Position numbers and translations under genes: made by a program. From Burkholderiales bacterium (lineage in GTDB: Bacteria; Pseudomonadota; Gammaproteobacteria; Burkholderiales; Burkholderiaceae_D), in the NCBI GenBank assembly GCA_016177875.1, contig JACOUL010000015.1, positions 97,319-161,318 of the forward strand: a stretch of DNA of 64,000 nucleotides, in the 5' to 3' direction. The notes beneath the pieces were generated by a model. It saw nothing but the letters and a program-made list of their open reading frames with translations, had not been told where the DNA came from and ran no database searches. Shown piece by piece: positions 7,331 through 17,048 of the stretch (position 1 is the stretch's first letter; each line of letters starts with the position of its first letter).

Positions 7331-10300
7331 ATGGAGACGTTGTCTGAACACACCGCGGTCAACCGCCAGGTGGCAAAGGTATTTTCCACGGCCACCTTCC
7401 TCACACAAGCGATCAACTTGACGGAGGCGCTTGGACAGCTGCATGCTGCCAAGACTATTTATAAAACACTCACACCACAGTGTTTCAAGATCGATCCCGC
7501 CACGCATAGTGTGACATTGGCCGCGCCGGGCACGATACGTCCTTCAAACAATCTTGAATTACTGACCTATAGCTCGCCCGAACAGACTGGACGCACCAAT
7601 CGCCAGGTCGATTTTCGTACCGATTACTATTCGCTCGGCGTCATCTTGTATGAAATGGGGTGTGGCTCGCCGCCGTTTACTGCGGATGATCCGATGGAGT
7701 TATTGCATGGGCATTTGGCGCGCATGCCGTCGCCGCCCGATCAACTCAATGCGCAGCTGCCGCCCATTGTCGGCGCAATTATTTTGAAGCTGCTGGCCAA
7801 GCGCCCCGAGGATCGCTATCAAAGCCATGCCGGCTTGACGCATGATTTGGAGCAGTGCCTGTTGCAGCTGCAAGGCGGCAAGGCGCAAATCGCGGAATTT
7901 TCCTTGGGCTTGAACGACATTTCCGACCGACTGCAAATTCCGCAAAAGCTGTACGGGCGCGAAAAAGAAATCGGTGTGTTGTTCGACGTCTTGGAGCGCG
8001 CCGCGCAAGGCAAGCCTGAACTCGTGCTCGTAACCGGTTATTCCGGTATCGGTAAGTCTTCGTTGGTGCAGGAGATACGTGCTCCGATTATCGTGCGCCG
8101 CGGTTATTTGTTGGCTGGCAAATTCGATCAGTTGAAAAAGAGCACGCCGTATTCCGCCATCGTCCAGGCGCTCGATGGATTCTTGAAGCAGATTCTCACC
8201 GAGACGGAAGAGCAGTTGCAGGATTGGCGTTCGAAAATTCTCGTTACGCTCGGTAACAATGCGCAAGTGCTGGTCGATCTTTTGCCGCGCTTAGAGCAGA
8301 TCATCGGCTCGCAGCCGGAGCCGCCGGCCGCCAATCCGGTCGAGGCGCAAAATCGTTTCAATTCGGTGCTGCAGCATTTCTTGAAGATGCTGGCCAAACC
8401 CGAACATCCGGCCGTGCTCTTCCTCGATGACTTGCAATGGGCCGATGCGGCATCGCTCAAGCTCATCAAGTACATCTGCAGCGAATTAGGGGATGCCAGC
8501 ATCTTGCTGGTGGGCGCCTATCGCGACAATGAAGTCGATCAGACGCATCCCTTGACCAGCATTCTCGACGAAATCCGCAAGGGCAAGACGCCGGTGCATG
8601 AGATTCGTGTGACGCCTTTGCCGCTGGCATCGATCGAAGACATGTTGGCCGATGCCTTCCGCAGCACGCCGGAAGGCGTCAAGGAATTAGCGGTCTTGGT
8701 GGAAGAGAAAACCGGCGGCAATCCATTTTTCATTCATCAATTTCTCGACACGCTTTATAAAGAAAATCTGATCTATCTTGACGATGCCCGCCAATGGACG
8801 TGGCATATCGATACCATCAAAGGGCTGGCGATCACCAATAACGTGATCGATCTGCTGACCAAGGCCATGGAGCGCTTTCCGCAAGCGACGCAATTGGCTA
8901 TTTCTTGTGCTGCGGCGATCGGTAACAACTTTGTCTTAGGCACCCTCGCCACGGTCATGGAGCAGGAGGTCGAAGTCACGCATGAAAGCCTGCAGTCCGC
9001 CGTGGCGGCGGGTTTGTTGATCGATATGGATGCGATGGCGGATCAGATTGCGTTTGCCGAGCGCACTTATCGCTTCTTGCATGACCGCGTGCAGCAGGCG
9101 GCTTATGAGCTCGCCAAACTCGGCGGCAAGCCGGCGCTGCACTATCGCATCGGCCAACTCTTGCTGGGTAATGCGGATATCGATAGCCTGCCGGACGACA
9201 AGCTGTTCATGCTGGTGGAGCATCTCAATTGCGGCGTCGAGCTTATTACCGCTTCCGATGAAAGACTCCGGCTTGCGCAATTGAATTGCATGGCCGCGAA
9301 AAAAGCCAAGCTGGCGGCGGCATTCGCCATTGCGATGGATTATCTGAACCGCGCCGCCGAGTTGTTGCCGGAGAATAGCTGGACCACGCATTACGACCTG
9401 AGCTTCAATATTTTCTTCGAGCGGGCCGACATCGAACGGCTGAGTCTGAATTACGCTAAGGCCGATGAGTTATGTGCGGTGTTGATGACCCGCACCCAAG
9501 TGAAATTGCATAAGGCAATGGTATTTGAGCTAATGTTGGAGCGTCATAAGAGCGCCAACGATTATCGGCAAGCCATTGCGACCGGCTTGGATGCCTTGAG
9601 ATTATTCGAGATTGATTTGCCGCTGGAGCCAAGCCAACAGCAGTACGAGGATTACTATGCGCGCCTGGAGACCATCAAGTTCGGCGAAGACAGCGAGGCT
9701 GTGTTGCTCAGTCCTCCCATGTCGGACCCTGCTTATATTTTATTGACGCGTATCGTTTCCAGCTTATTGCCCTGCGTATGGAACGGTAGTCCGTTATTGT
9801 GGCCGGCGCTGATTTATGAGCAGGCGAAGATCCTGGCGAAATACGGCCATACCGGCGTCAGCTTCCTGTCTTACTCAACGTATGCAGTGACCTTGTGCGC
9901 CAATCCGCGTACGGCGCAAAAAGGGGAGCGGGTCGGACGGCTGTCGGTACATGTTGCCGAGAAGTTCGGCGATCCCGGACTGCGTAACCGCGCGATGTTG
10001 AGCTACGCGGCATTTTTTGCGCCCTGGACTCGACATCTAGCCGACACGCCGGCAATGCTGCTTGATGTGTATGACTACGCCGCCAACGTCGGCGATATCG
10101 AGTACTTGAACTATGGTCTCGTGTTCGGTTTCACGCACCAGTTCCTGATCGGTACGCCCTTGCCGAAAATGGCTCAGCTGAGCAGAAAATACAAGGAAAT
10201 ATTCAAGAAATTCGGCTCGAACCAGTATCGCGTCACCTTTGCGATCGACAAGCTCATCATTGCATTGTCCGGCAAGGATCAAGACCTGATCGCCGATGAT

Positions 10301-12283
10301 TTCAATGAGGCTGAATATCTGGAGCTGATGAGGAAAGCGAAAGGCTATACCTCGCTTTTCTACTATGGCATGGAAAAAACCATGCGCAGCTATTTGTTAG
10401 GCGATTATCGCTCGGCTATCGAGGCGGGACGCGAGGCGAGCGATTTGTTCTGGATCTTCCAGTCGCGCTCGATTGCGCCTTTTCATAATCTGTATTTTTC
10501 CCTTGCTTTGCTGGCCAGTTGCGCGGAAACGGAAGACCGGCAAGCCTATCTCGAGCAAGTCGAGAAATTGCAGACGACCATGTCCTTATGGGCCGCTAAT
10601 GCTCCCCAAAATTTTGAGCATAAATGGAATCTGGTCGAAGCGGAACGGCAGCGTGTATTGGGAAATAACGAAGCCGCCGCCGACCATTTTGACCGGGCGA
10701 TCACCGGCGCGCGCCGCAACGATTATCTCAATGACGAGGCAGTGGCCAATGAATTGGCGGGCAAATTCTATCTCTCGACCGGCAACAAAAATTGGGCACG
10801 TTATCACTTGGATGAGGCGCGCTTGAAGTATCGCGAGTGGGGCGCTTACGCCAAAGCCGAATTGATCGATAAGGATTATCAAGATTTGCTGGCGGAAGCC
10901 CGGCCTCGCAGGCAAGCCGAGGGCGATTCCGGCAGTCAGCAGCAATCGCAGAATAAGGCGGTGGACGCGGCTGCCATGGTCAAGGCTTCACAGGCTTTGT
11001 CGAGCGAGATTCAACTCGCTAAGCTGCTCGAAAAATTCATGCGCATCATTATCGAAAATGCCGGTGCGGACGCAGGGTGCTTGATCGTGCAAAAAAACGA
11101 CAAGCTCCTGATTCAAGCGCGTATCGGTGAAAACAATGTGACTGTCTACGACGATCCGCAGCCGGTCGATAAAAAAGAATTGCCGACCAGTCTGCTGAAC
11201 TACGTCAAGCGCACTTCCGAGCTGCTGGTGCTGGACGACATCAGCTTGGATAGCCGTTTCAACAATGACCCCTATATTCTTGCCAACAGCCCGAATTCGC
11301 TGATGTGCGTGCCCATCATCAAGCGCGAAAAGCTGGTGGGACTGCTTTACTTGGAAAATCGTTTGATTAGCAATGTATTTTCGCCGGAGCGCGTGGAGTT
11401 GCTGCAAACCCTGGCAAGCCAAGTGGCGATTTCCATGGAAAACGCTGAACTCTACGATAGCCTGGAAGCGAAGGTAGAGCAGCGCACCGAAGAATTGGTC
11501 GGCAAGAACCGCGAATTGCAGGAAGCGCAGAAGCAATTGGTCGAATCTGAAAAAATGGCATCGCTCGGCCAATTGGTAGCCGGCGTGGCGCATGAAATCA
11601 ATACGCCGATCGGTGTGAGCTTTACGGCGATCACGCATTTTTCCAAGCAAACGCGGCGCTTGGTGCAGACCTTCCAATCAGGCCAAGTCAAGAAATCCGA
11701 TATGACGGAATTTCTTGACCTTGCAGAGGAGGCCAGCGAACAGTTGATTTCGAATTTGTCGCGCGCATCCAAGCTCATTCAAAGCTTCAAGCAGGTGGCG
11801 GTGGATCAATCGTTCGACACCGTGCGCGAATTCGATTTGGCGATTTACTTAAACGAGCTCATCGTCAGCCTTGCTCCGGCAGTGCGCAAGTCCGGTCATG
11901 CCACCAAATTGACCTGCCCCCAGGGGATCGCCATGAAAAGCTTCCCCGGCGCCTTGGGCCAAGTGGTGACCAATCTCGTCATGAACACGCTCATGCATGC
12001 TTTCGACGGCGTCGAAGGCGGCACGATTGAAATCACCGCCAAACAGTTCGGCGGCAATGTCGAATTGAGCTGCCGAGACAATGGCGTCGGTATTCCGGAT
12101 GACATCCAATCCAAAATTTTCGATCCCTTCTTCACCACGCGTCGTGCTTCCGGCGGCAGCGGCCTTGGACTGCATATCGTCTACAACCTGGTGACGCAAA
12201 AACTGCATGGCCGCATCGGCGTTGAAAGCAAGGTGGGCGAGGGAACTAAATTCTGGATGAGTTTGCCGGCGGAAGTGCAATAA
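7331..12283 (+). CDS. Giant pseudokinase / AAA ATPase / GAF / histidine kinase
   Basis: 1650 residues, with GGGAGAG before ATG 7331. Residues about 1-175 are the C-lobe of a Ser/Thr kinase domain: SPEQTGR and FRTDYYSLGVILYEMGCGSPPF are present, but the catalytic HRDxKPxN position reads YKTLTPQC and DFG is missing, so it should be a pseudokinase. An AAA/STAND ATPase follows, with Walker A GYSGIGKS at 236-243 and Walker B LFLDDLQWAD. After a long helical, probably TPR-like region come a GAF domain (about 1215-1365) and a histidine kinase with H1421 in VAHEINTP, DNGVGIP and GGSGLGLHIVYN. The family is known as a trifunctional kinase/ATPase/sensor kinase. The receiver proteins on both sides are its likely partners. 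Confidence 0.93.
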   Translation: METLSEHTAVNRQVAKVFSTATFLTQAINLTEALGQLHAAKTIYKTLTPQCFKIDPATHSVTLAAPGTIRPSNNLELLTYSSPEQTGRTNRQVDFRTDYYSLGVILYEMGCGSPPFTADDPMELLHGHLARMPSPPDQLNAQLPPIVGAIILKLLAKRPEDRYQSHAGLTHDLEQCLLQLQGGKAQIAEFSLGLNDISDRLQIPQKLYGREKEIGVLFDVLERAAQGKPELVLVTGYSGIGKSSLVQEIRAPIIVRRGYLLAGKFDQLKKSTPYSAIVQALDGFLKQILTETEEQLQDWRSKILVTLGNNAQVLVDLLPRLEQIIGSQPEPPAANPVEAQNRFNSVLQHFLKMLAKPEHPAVLFLDDLQWADAASLKLIKYICSELGDASILLVGAYRDNEVDQTHPLTSILDEIRKGKTPVHEIRVTPLPLASIEDMLADAFRSTPEGVKELAVLVEEKTGGNPFFIHQFLDTLYKENLIYLDDARQWTWHIDTIKGLAITNNVIDLLTKAMERFPQATQLAISCAAAIGNNFVLGTLATVMEQEVEVTHESLQSAVAAGLLIDMDAMADQIAFAERTYRFLHDRVQQAAYELAKLGGKPALHYRIGQLLLGNADIDSLPDDKLFMLVEHLNCGVELITASDERLRLAQLNCMAAKKAKLAAAFAIAMDYLNRAAELLPENSWTTHYDLSFNIFFERADIERLSLNYAKADELCAVLMTRTQVKLHKAMVFELMLERHKSANDYRQAIATGLDALRLFEIDLPLEPSQQQYEDYYARLETIKFGEDSEAVLLSPPMSDPAYILLTRIVSSLLPCVWNGSPLLWPALIYEQAKILAKYGHTGVSFLSYSTYAVTLCANPRTAQKGERVGRLSVHVAEKFGDPGLRNRAMLSYAAFFAPWTRHLADTPAMLLDVYDYAANVGDIEYLNYGLVFGFTHQFLIGTPLPKMAQLSRKYKEIFKKFGSNQYRVTFAIDKLIIALSGKDQDLIADDFNEAEYLELMRKAKGYTSLFYYGMEKTMRSYLLGDYRSAIEAGREASDLFWIFQSRSIAPFHNLYFSLALLASCAETEDRQAYLEQVEKLQTTMSLWAANAPQNFEHKWNLVEAERQRVLGNNEAAADHFDRAITGARRNDYLNDEAVANELAGKFYLSTGNKNWARYHLDEARLKYREWGAYAKAELIDKDYQDLLAEARPRRQAEGDSGSQQQSQNKAVDAAAMVKASQALSSEIQLAKLLEKFMRIIIENAGADAGCLIVQKNDKLLIQARIGENNVTVYDDPQPVDKKELPTSLLNYVKRTSELLVLDDISLDSRFNNDPYILANSPNSLMCVPIIKREKLVGLLYLENRLISNVFSPERVELLQTLASQVAISMENAELYDSLEAKVEQRTEELVGKNRELQEAQKQLVESEKMASLGQLVAGVAHEINTPIGVSFTAITHFSKQTRRLVQTFQSGQVKKSDMTEFLDLAEEASEQLISNLSRASKLIQSFKQVAVDQSFDTVREFDLAIYLNELIVSLAPAVRKSGHATKLTCPQGIAMKSFPGALGQVVTNLVMNTLMHAFDGVEGGTIEITAKQFGGNVELSCRDNGVGIPDDIQSKIFDPFFTTRRASGGSGLGLHIVYNLVTQKLHGRIGVESKVGEGTKFWMSLPAEVQ

Positions 12284-12301
12284 GAAAAACTGGGAGACGC
12301 A

Positions 12302-13831
12302 ATGAGCACGCAAGACGACGATGAAATCTACTGCTTCGATGACGATGCGGCGGAATCTTCGCAAGGGGCTAAATCGCAGGTGGCCTTGCCTCCTTGGAAG
12401 GTGCTGATGATCGACGATTCGCCTGAGGTGCATCAGGTGACGCGCATGGTGCTGAAAACGGTGCGTTTCATGGATAGAGGCGTTGACTTCATCAGCGCGT
12501 TCAGCGCGGCGGAAGGCAAGCAGCTCATCAAAGACCATCCCGATGCCGCCGTGGTATTTCTCGATGTCGTCATGGAGACCGATCACGCCGGTCTGGATAT
12601 GGTGAAATACATCCGCGAACAGGTGGGCAATAAGCTCATTCGCATCATCTTGCGCACCGGTCAACCCGGCCAGGCGCCAGAAGCGGAAGTCATCCAGCGC
12701 TACGACATCAACGATTACAAGGATAAGGCCGAACTGTCCGATGACCGGTTGCACACCACCTTGATCGTGGCGCTGCGCTCCTTCAACGACTTGGTGACCA
12801 TCGAAGAAAGCAGGCGAGGCTTGGAGCAAATCTTGGCAAGCTCGACCGAACTCATGCAGGTGCACTCGACTGAAATGTTTTTGTCGGGAGTGCTGAAACA
12901 GCTGCAAGCCATGTTCAATTTTGGCCAGGATGCAATTTTGTGTGCGCGCAGCAAGCCGGAAAGCGAACGCCCCATTTTGCCCGAACCAAAGGTGCTGGCC
13001 GGATCGGGGCATTACGAGCCCTTGATCGGCAATGGTTTGGAAGAGACCGGATTGACGTGCAAGGATGAAGTGCTTAAAGCATTCGAGTCGGGAAAGGGCA
13101 GTTTCTCCGAGGGGAATTACTCCATTTATTTTTACTCGCGCGATGTATTCGAGATCGTCATTCTGCTCGATTCGCCGCATGAACCTACGGCGTTCGACAA
13201 TACCTTGATCAACGTGTTCTGCAATACGGCGGCGGTGAATCTCAGCAATATCCATTTGCTGGAGACTCTGGAGAAAAAAATAGAGGAGCGCACCGATGAA
13301 TTGAGTAAGGCCAACCAGGAATTGCAGATCATGGCCACCACCGACATGTTGACGGACGCATATAATCGCCGGCACATGCTCGATCTCGGCAATAAACAAT
13401 TGCATATCGCGCGCCGCTATAAGAGGCCGCTGACTTTAGTGATTTTTGACGTCGACCGCTTCAAATCCATCAACGACACTTGGGGTCATGCCGCGGGCGA
13501 TGCGGTCCTGGTCGGTATTTCGAAAGCCTGCAAGGCGCTTTTGCGTACTGCCGATATCTTTGCTCGCTACGGCGGGGAAGAGTTCGTTGTGGTTTGTCCC
13601 GAAACCGGATTGCCTGGCGGAGTCCTGCTTGCCGAACGTTTGCGCAGCGCAGTCGAACATATGACGATTCCTGAAGTGGCTGGTTTGCCGCCGATCACCA
13701 TCAGCTTGGGCGTGGCGGACATCGTCGACTCTGATAGCGACATCACCAACACCATTCATCGAGCGGATAAGGCGCTGTACCAGGCGAAGGAACAGGGACG
13801 CAACGCAGTCGTTGCTTATCATCCAGGTTAA
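12302..13831 (+). CDS. Response regulator diguanylate cyclase (REC-DUF3369-GGEEF)
   Basis: 509 residues, starting 18 bases after the giant kinase (GGGAGAC upstream), so probably co-transcribed. The receiver domain (about 32-155) has phosphoacceptor D88. The middle region (about 170-330, ESRRGLEQILASSTELMQ onward) matches the DUF3369 domain found in such regulators. The GGDEF domain (about 350-505) has an intact YGGEEF and an inhibitory-site RTAD five residues upstream. It should make c-di-GMP when phosphorylated and be product-inhibited. The N-terminus (DDDEIYCFDDDA) resembles that of the EAL regulator at 5350, pointing to a common ancestor. Confidence 0.94.
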   Translation: MSTQDDDEIYCFDDDAAESSQGAKSQVALPPWKVLMIDDSPEVHQVTRMVLKTVRFMDRGVDFISAFSAAEGKQLIKDHPDAAVVFLDVVMETDHAGLDMVKYIREQVGNKLIRIILRTGQPGQAPEAEVIQRYDINDYKDKAELSDDRLHTTLIVALRSFNDLVTIEESRRGLEQILASSTELMQVHSTEMFLSGVLKQLQAMFNFGQDAILCARSKPESERPILPEPKVLAGSGHYEPLIGNGLEETGLTCKDEVLKAFESGKGSFSEGNYSIYFYSRDVFEIVILLDSPHEPTAFDNTLINVFCNTAAVNLSNIHLLETLEKKIEERTDELSKANQELQIMATTDMLTDAYNRRHMLDLGNKQLHIARRYKRPLTLVIFDVDRFKSINDTWGHAAGDAVLVGISKACKALLRTADIFARYGGEEFVVVCPETGLPGGVLLAERLRSAVEHMTIPEVAGLPPITISLGVADIVDSDSDITNTIHRADKALYQAKEQGRNAVVAYHPG

Positions 13832-14242
13832 TGCGTTAGTGGCGTAACGTAGTTCGACTGCAGCACACTTTCTATCTGATCTCCCGGCGAGGGCGGGAAA
13901 AACAAATAAGCTTGTGCGCTTTGTGCATGCCCGCGAATTTATTTGCCAAGGCCGAGTTCCTATGAGCGTCCCACTTCAAGCCGAAGATGCGATTGCTCAT
14001 ACGCAACCATCCCAAAATTTGCCCTATTGCCTCAAGTAAAGAGGATGCGGCGAGAGATCGCATCATGGCGTCGTTTTCGCAAGGCGCAAAAAAATCTCGA
14101 CTATCCGTCACTTTTTCCCACCGCTCGTCACTGCGTATCCTCTTTACGTCACATTTCCGCCATGCGGCGGATCAGTACAGCTATATTGACGCGTCGGATT
14201 CAGAAGGCGATTGTGCAATTGATCTTTAATGGAAAGAGGCAT
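13832..14242. other. 411-bp gene-free region before the esterase pair
   Basis: This stretch separates the cyclase regulator from the lipoprotein esterase genes and presumably holds their promoter. I looked for a c-di-GMP riboswitch (GEMM) because of the neighbouring cyclase and found no matching core. A short GTTA-GTGGCG-TAAC repeat follows the cyclase stop. One frame stays open upstream of and into the esterase gene, but it lacks a ribosome-binding site and has no protein-like composition. Confidence 0.6.
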
Positions 14243-15229
14243 ATGAAAAATGGCGATGTGGTGGACAGCATACGGCGCTTTGGCCGGTTCGGCATTTTGC
14301 TGTGTTTTTTATTGTCGGCATGCGGAGGAGGAGGAGGAGGAGGGGCGGATTCCGGCAATGCTACGGTAACCAACGTCGGCGTGACGACGAATGCCGGCTC
14401 TTATCTTCTGTATGTACCGCCCAATTTCAAGCCGAACGAAAGCGCGCTGGTGCTGGCCCTGCATGGGTTGAACGGATATCCCGAATACATGTTGAACATG
14501 ACGCAGTTGAACCTGAAGGCCGATCAGGCTGGGTTTGCGGTTGCATACCCTGGTGCTGCAGGCACTGGACCAGGCTCCTGGAACTCCTTCTTCAAGAGCG
14601 GCGCGTCGCATATCCCTTACCTCAGGGGCATCATCCAATCCCTGCAGGCCGGCGTGAAGCCAAACCCGAAAAAAATCTATGTCATTGGAATTTCCGATGG
14701 CGGCTTGATGGCGCATCGGGTCGGCGTGGAGTTGAGCGATCTGGTGGCCGCGATCGGCGTGGTCGGTGGGTCGCTCTATCAAAACGATCAGCCCGCCGGA
14801 TGGCCGACGATGCCGTCGACTATCGCACCGGTTTCGGTGATGATACTGCACGGCGACCTGGATCTTGACCAGAACGCGGGTTACTGCGGCAAACGCAATG
14901 TCTTGCCGACCCAGGACGTGGTATTCGATTATTGGGTCGGCTCATCCGCCAATGACTGTGCATCGGTCGACACCGCGGCGCCTTTATGCGTCGGTACGGT
15001 TCCTTCCGCAGTCAACTCGAAAAAAGGGACGAGCTGTAAGGGCGGAACAGAGGTTCAATTTCATAAGATGATCGGCGCCACGCACAATTGGCATGCGGTT
15101 ACCGGCAACTGGTCCGTGCCGATGAACAATCCCTCAGCTCCGCCTTACAACCCGAACTTCAATGCGAGCACCGGCATTTCCACCAATGACTTGTTGTGGA
15201 ATTTTTTTGCAGCGCATCCCAAGCCATGA
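14243..15229 (+). CDS. Lipoprotein esterase of the PHB-depolymerase/LpqC type
   Basis: 328 residues from ATG 14243, preceded by GGAAAGAGG. The lipobox LLSAC is followed by an unusual run of seven glycines encoded by a GGA-rich tract at about 14324-14342. The alpha/beta-hydrolase core has YVPPNFKPNESALVLALHGLNG, a nucleophile motif GISDGG, DLD near the acid position and GATHNWHAV around the catalytic histidine. This pattern fits polyhydroxybutyrate-depolymerase-like or feruloyl-esterase-like enzymes. It would sit on a membrane, facing the periplasm or the outside. The next gene overlaps its stop, so the two esterases form an operon. The substrate is unknown. Confidence 0.82.
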   Translation: MKNGDVVDSIRRFGRFGILLCFLLSACGGGGGGGADSGNATVTNVGVTTNAGSYLLYVPPNFKPNESALVLALHGLNGYPEYMLNMTQLNLKADQAGFAVAYPGAAGTGPGSWNSFFKSGASHIPYLRGIIQSLQAGVKPNPKKIYVIGISDGGLMAHRVGVELSDLVAAIGVVGGSLYQNDQPAGWPTMPSTIAPVSVMILHGDLDLDQNAGYCGKRNVLPTQDVVFDYWVGSSANDCASVDTAAPLCVGTVPSAVNSKKGTSCKGGTEVQFHKMIGATHNWHAVTGNWSVPMNNPSAPPYNPNFNASTGISTNDLLWNFFAAHPKP

Positions 15230-16026
15230 TGAATATGAAGATATTTTATAGAGGGTGTATTTCGCTCATTCTCGCCGCTGGCCTGGCGGCATGCGGCGGC
15301 GGATCGAGTTCCTCCGTAGCGCCTACGGATGTCGGCAAACTGGAGTCGGTGTCCGTGCCGAGCGCCGCGCTGGGGGGGAGTCGTGCCGTCAACATATATA
15401 CGCCGTATGGCTATAACACGCAGACAAAGTATCCGGTCCTGTACATCTATCACGGCGGCAGCGGAACACAAAATTCCTGGATGCCCACCATGGGCATGCA
15501 GTATCGTGCCGACCAGCTGATACGAGAGGGAAAAATCAAACCCTTGATTATCGTGGCGCCTCAAATGATCCAGGAGGGATATGGCGCGGGGGCGGAAGAA
15601 ACTTTCGTATACAAGGATCTGGTCGACTATATCGACGCGCGTTACAGCACCGACGCCAGAAGGGAAGGCCGCTACATCGGCGGTTTATCGATGGGCGGTT
15701 TCATCGCCTTGCGCAACGCGTTTGCGCATAACGACGTCTTCAGCAAGGTCGGCGGCCACAGTCCGTATTTATATAACACGATCACCAATAGCTCGATCGA
15801 GAACCCTATTACTACCGCTGGATACAAAGACTTGCGAAACCTGAAGGTCTATCTTGATACCGGCGTCAGCGATCGATTCAATTTAGTGCCGACCAATGAG
15901 ACTTTGTACAATCTTTTGCAGTCGAAGGGTGTTCCGTCGGAAAATCACCCAGGGCCGGGCGCGCATGACGTTGCTTACTGGAGCGGCAATATCGACAATT
16001 ATTTGAAGTTTTATGCGGGGATGTAA
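15226..16026 (+). CDS. Lipoprotein esterase of the esterase-D/enterochelin-esterase type
   Basis: 266 residues. ATG 15226 overlaps the upstream stop as ATGA; ATG 15229 or 15235 are also possible, and no start has a strong ribosome-binding site. A signal peptide ends in the lipobox LAAC followed by GGGSSSS. The hydrolase core has YPVLYIYHGGSGTQNSW, the nucleophile elbow GGLSMGG, and PGAHDVAYW for the histidine. This is the pattern of the esterase-D (putative esterase, Fes-like) family, here surface-anchored. It is translationally coupled to a second, differently built hydrolase, suggesting joint breakdown of one ester substrate. Confidence 0.82.
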   Translation: MMNMKIFYRGCISLILAAGLAACGGGSSSSVAPTDVGKLESVSVPSAALGGSRAVNIYTPYGYNTQTKYPVLYIYHGGSGTQNSWMPTMGMQYRADQLIREGKIKPLIIVAPQMIQEGYGAGAEETFVYKDLVDYIDARYSTDARREGRYIGGLSMGGFIALRNAFAHNDVFSKVGGHSPYLYNTITNSSIENPITTAGYKDLRNLKVYLDTGVSDRFNLVPTNETLYNLLQSKGVPSENHPGPGAHDVAYWSGNIDNYLKFYAGM

Positions 16027-16149
16027 GAGCCCGTTTGAAAACCTACTGCGCGTCCAGATTTTGGCCCTGCGGTGCTCTGCGTACAAGGCGTACGCGTCCG
16101 CTCCTCGGTCCAAACTCCGGTCGCTCGCTACAGTTTTCAAACGGGCTCT
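16026..16149. repeat. 124-bp palindromic intergenic element, copy A
   Basis: Perfect 17-bp inverted arms (16026-16042 and 16133-16149; left arm AGAGCCCGTTTGAAAAC) enclose about 90 bp rich in CTGCG and GTACGC. It fills the space between an esterase stop and a convergent LytTR gene. An element of the same design but different arm sequence is at 19333. The layout resembles repeated palindromic elements or MITE-like units of Burkholderiales, and it may act as a two-way terminator. Confidence 0.7.
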
Positions 16150-16163
16150 AAGGGACTTTGGCA

Positions 16164-17048
16164 TTAGGCGGCTAATGCCTTGCGGAACTGGTCAAGATAT
16201 TTTCGACTGACCGGGACTTGACTGTTATCGCTCATGTCGATGCGTGCGTCACCCGATTCGAGCTGTTCAAGCTGGACGACATGGTCGAGATTGGTTATGT
16301 AGCTGCGATGCACGCGCACAAAACGCTTGGGGTTGAGGCGCGCCTCGATCGCTGCCATCGTCGAGCGCAGCAAATAATCATGTCCGCGTACCCGCAAGTT
16401 GACGTAATTGCCGGCCGCTTGGATCCATTCGATATCCGTGGCGGGTAGAAGGAATTCCTTGCCGCGCTTGCGTACGAGGAAGCGTTCAGGGCGTTCGACC
16501 GGTTCCACCGGCGGCCCCTCTTCGGGCACATCAAGCAGCTTCGCTTCACCCTGCAGCTGCAACAGCATGAAGCGATAGAAATTCAGTACGATAATAACGA
16601 AGAAATAGAAGCGAAAATCGTTCAGATATTGGAAAAATAGCCGGTTCCACCAATTGTCGACGAGTCGCGTGTTGTCGCCCATGCTGAGGTACGCCAGCTT
16701 GATCAAGGCGACCGTCAAGAGAAAATGGACGGTGCCATACACCATGCTTGCCAAGAGATGGAATGGCAGGTGCCGCTTCAAGGTTGCCCATTGCAAGGGG
16801 ATGCGCCGTTCGAATGCGACGACCGCCGGCACCAGAACGAGAAGCGCGAGATTGCCGCTGACATGCCAGGTGCCTGGCTGCCATGGCTTGACGATTTTTG
16901 GGACAAGTCCTCCATTATTGACGTCGATCCAGGCGATCCAGCCGTTGACCAGGGCTTGCAACGTGTAGAACGCGATCCAGAATCCCGGTTCGACCAAGGG
17001 CTTCCATGGCTGATAGCGCGCGAGCAGGTCCGGTGCCGATTTATTCAT
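16164..17048 (-). CDS. Membrane-anchored LytTR transcriptional regulator (second of pair)
   Basis: 294 residues; ATG 17048 overlaps the stop of the upstream paralogue as ATGA, which decides the start. The N-terminal half has about four hydrophobic segments (e.g. FWIAFYTLQALVNGWI, LALLVLVPAVVAF, FYFFVIIVLNFYRF). From about residue 185 there is a LytTR DNA-binding domain: RFLVRKRGKEFLLPATDIEWIQAAGNYVNLRV, RVHRSYITNLDHV, VPVSRKYLDQFRKAL. There is no receiver domain, so the membrane part probably senses directly. It is a close paralogue of the gene at 17045 and arose by tandem duplication. Confidence 0.88.
   Translation of the reverse strand: MNKSAPDLLARYQPWKPLVEPGFWIAFYTLQALVNGWIAWIDVNNGGLVPKIVKPWQPGTWHVSGNLALLVLVPAVVAFERRIPLQWATLKRHLPFHLLASMVYGTVHFLLTVALIKLAYLSMGDNTRLVDNWWNRLFFQYLNDFRFYFFVIIVLNFYRFMLLQLQGEAKLLDVPEEGPPVEPVERPERFLVRKRGKEFLLPATDIEWIQAAGNYVNLRVRGHDYLLRSTMAAIEARLNPKRFVRVHRSYITNLDHVVQLEQLESGDARIDMSDNSQVPVSRKYLDQFRKALAA

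Noticed and set aside
11849..13405. Long open frame (518 codons) on the minus strand
   Set aside because: It lies fully opposite the histidine kinase and cyclase genes, which have clear domains. Its His/Arg-rich, low-complexity translation is typical of a shadow frame.
13832..14242. Possible c-di-GMP riboswitch beside the cyclase gene
   Set aside because: No conserved GEMM core or matching stems found by eye.
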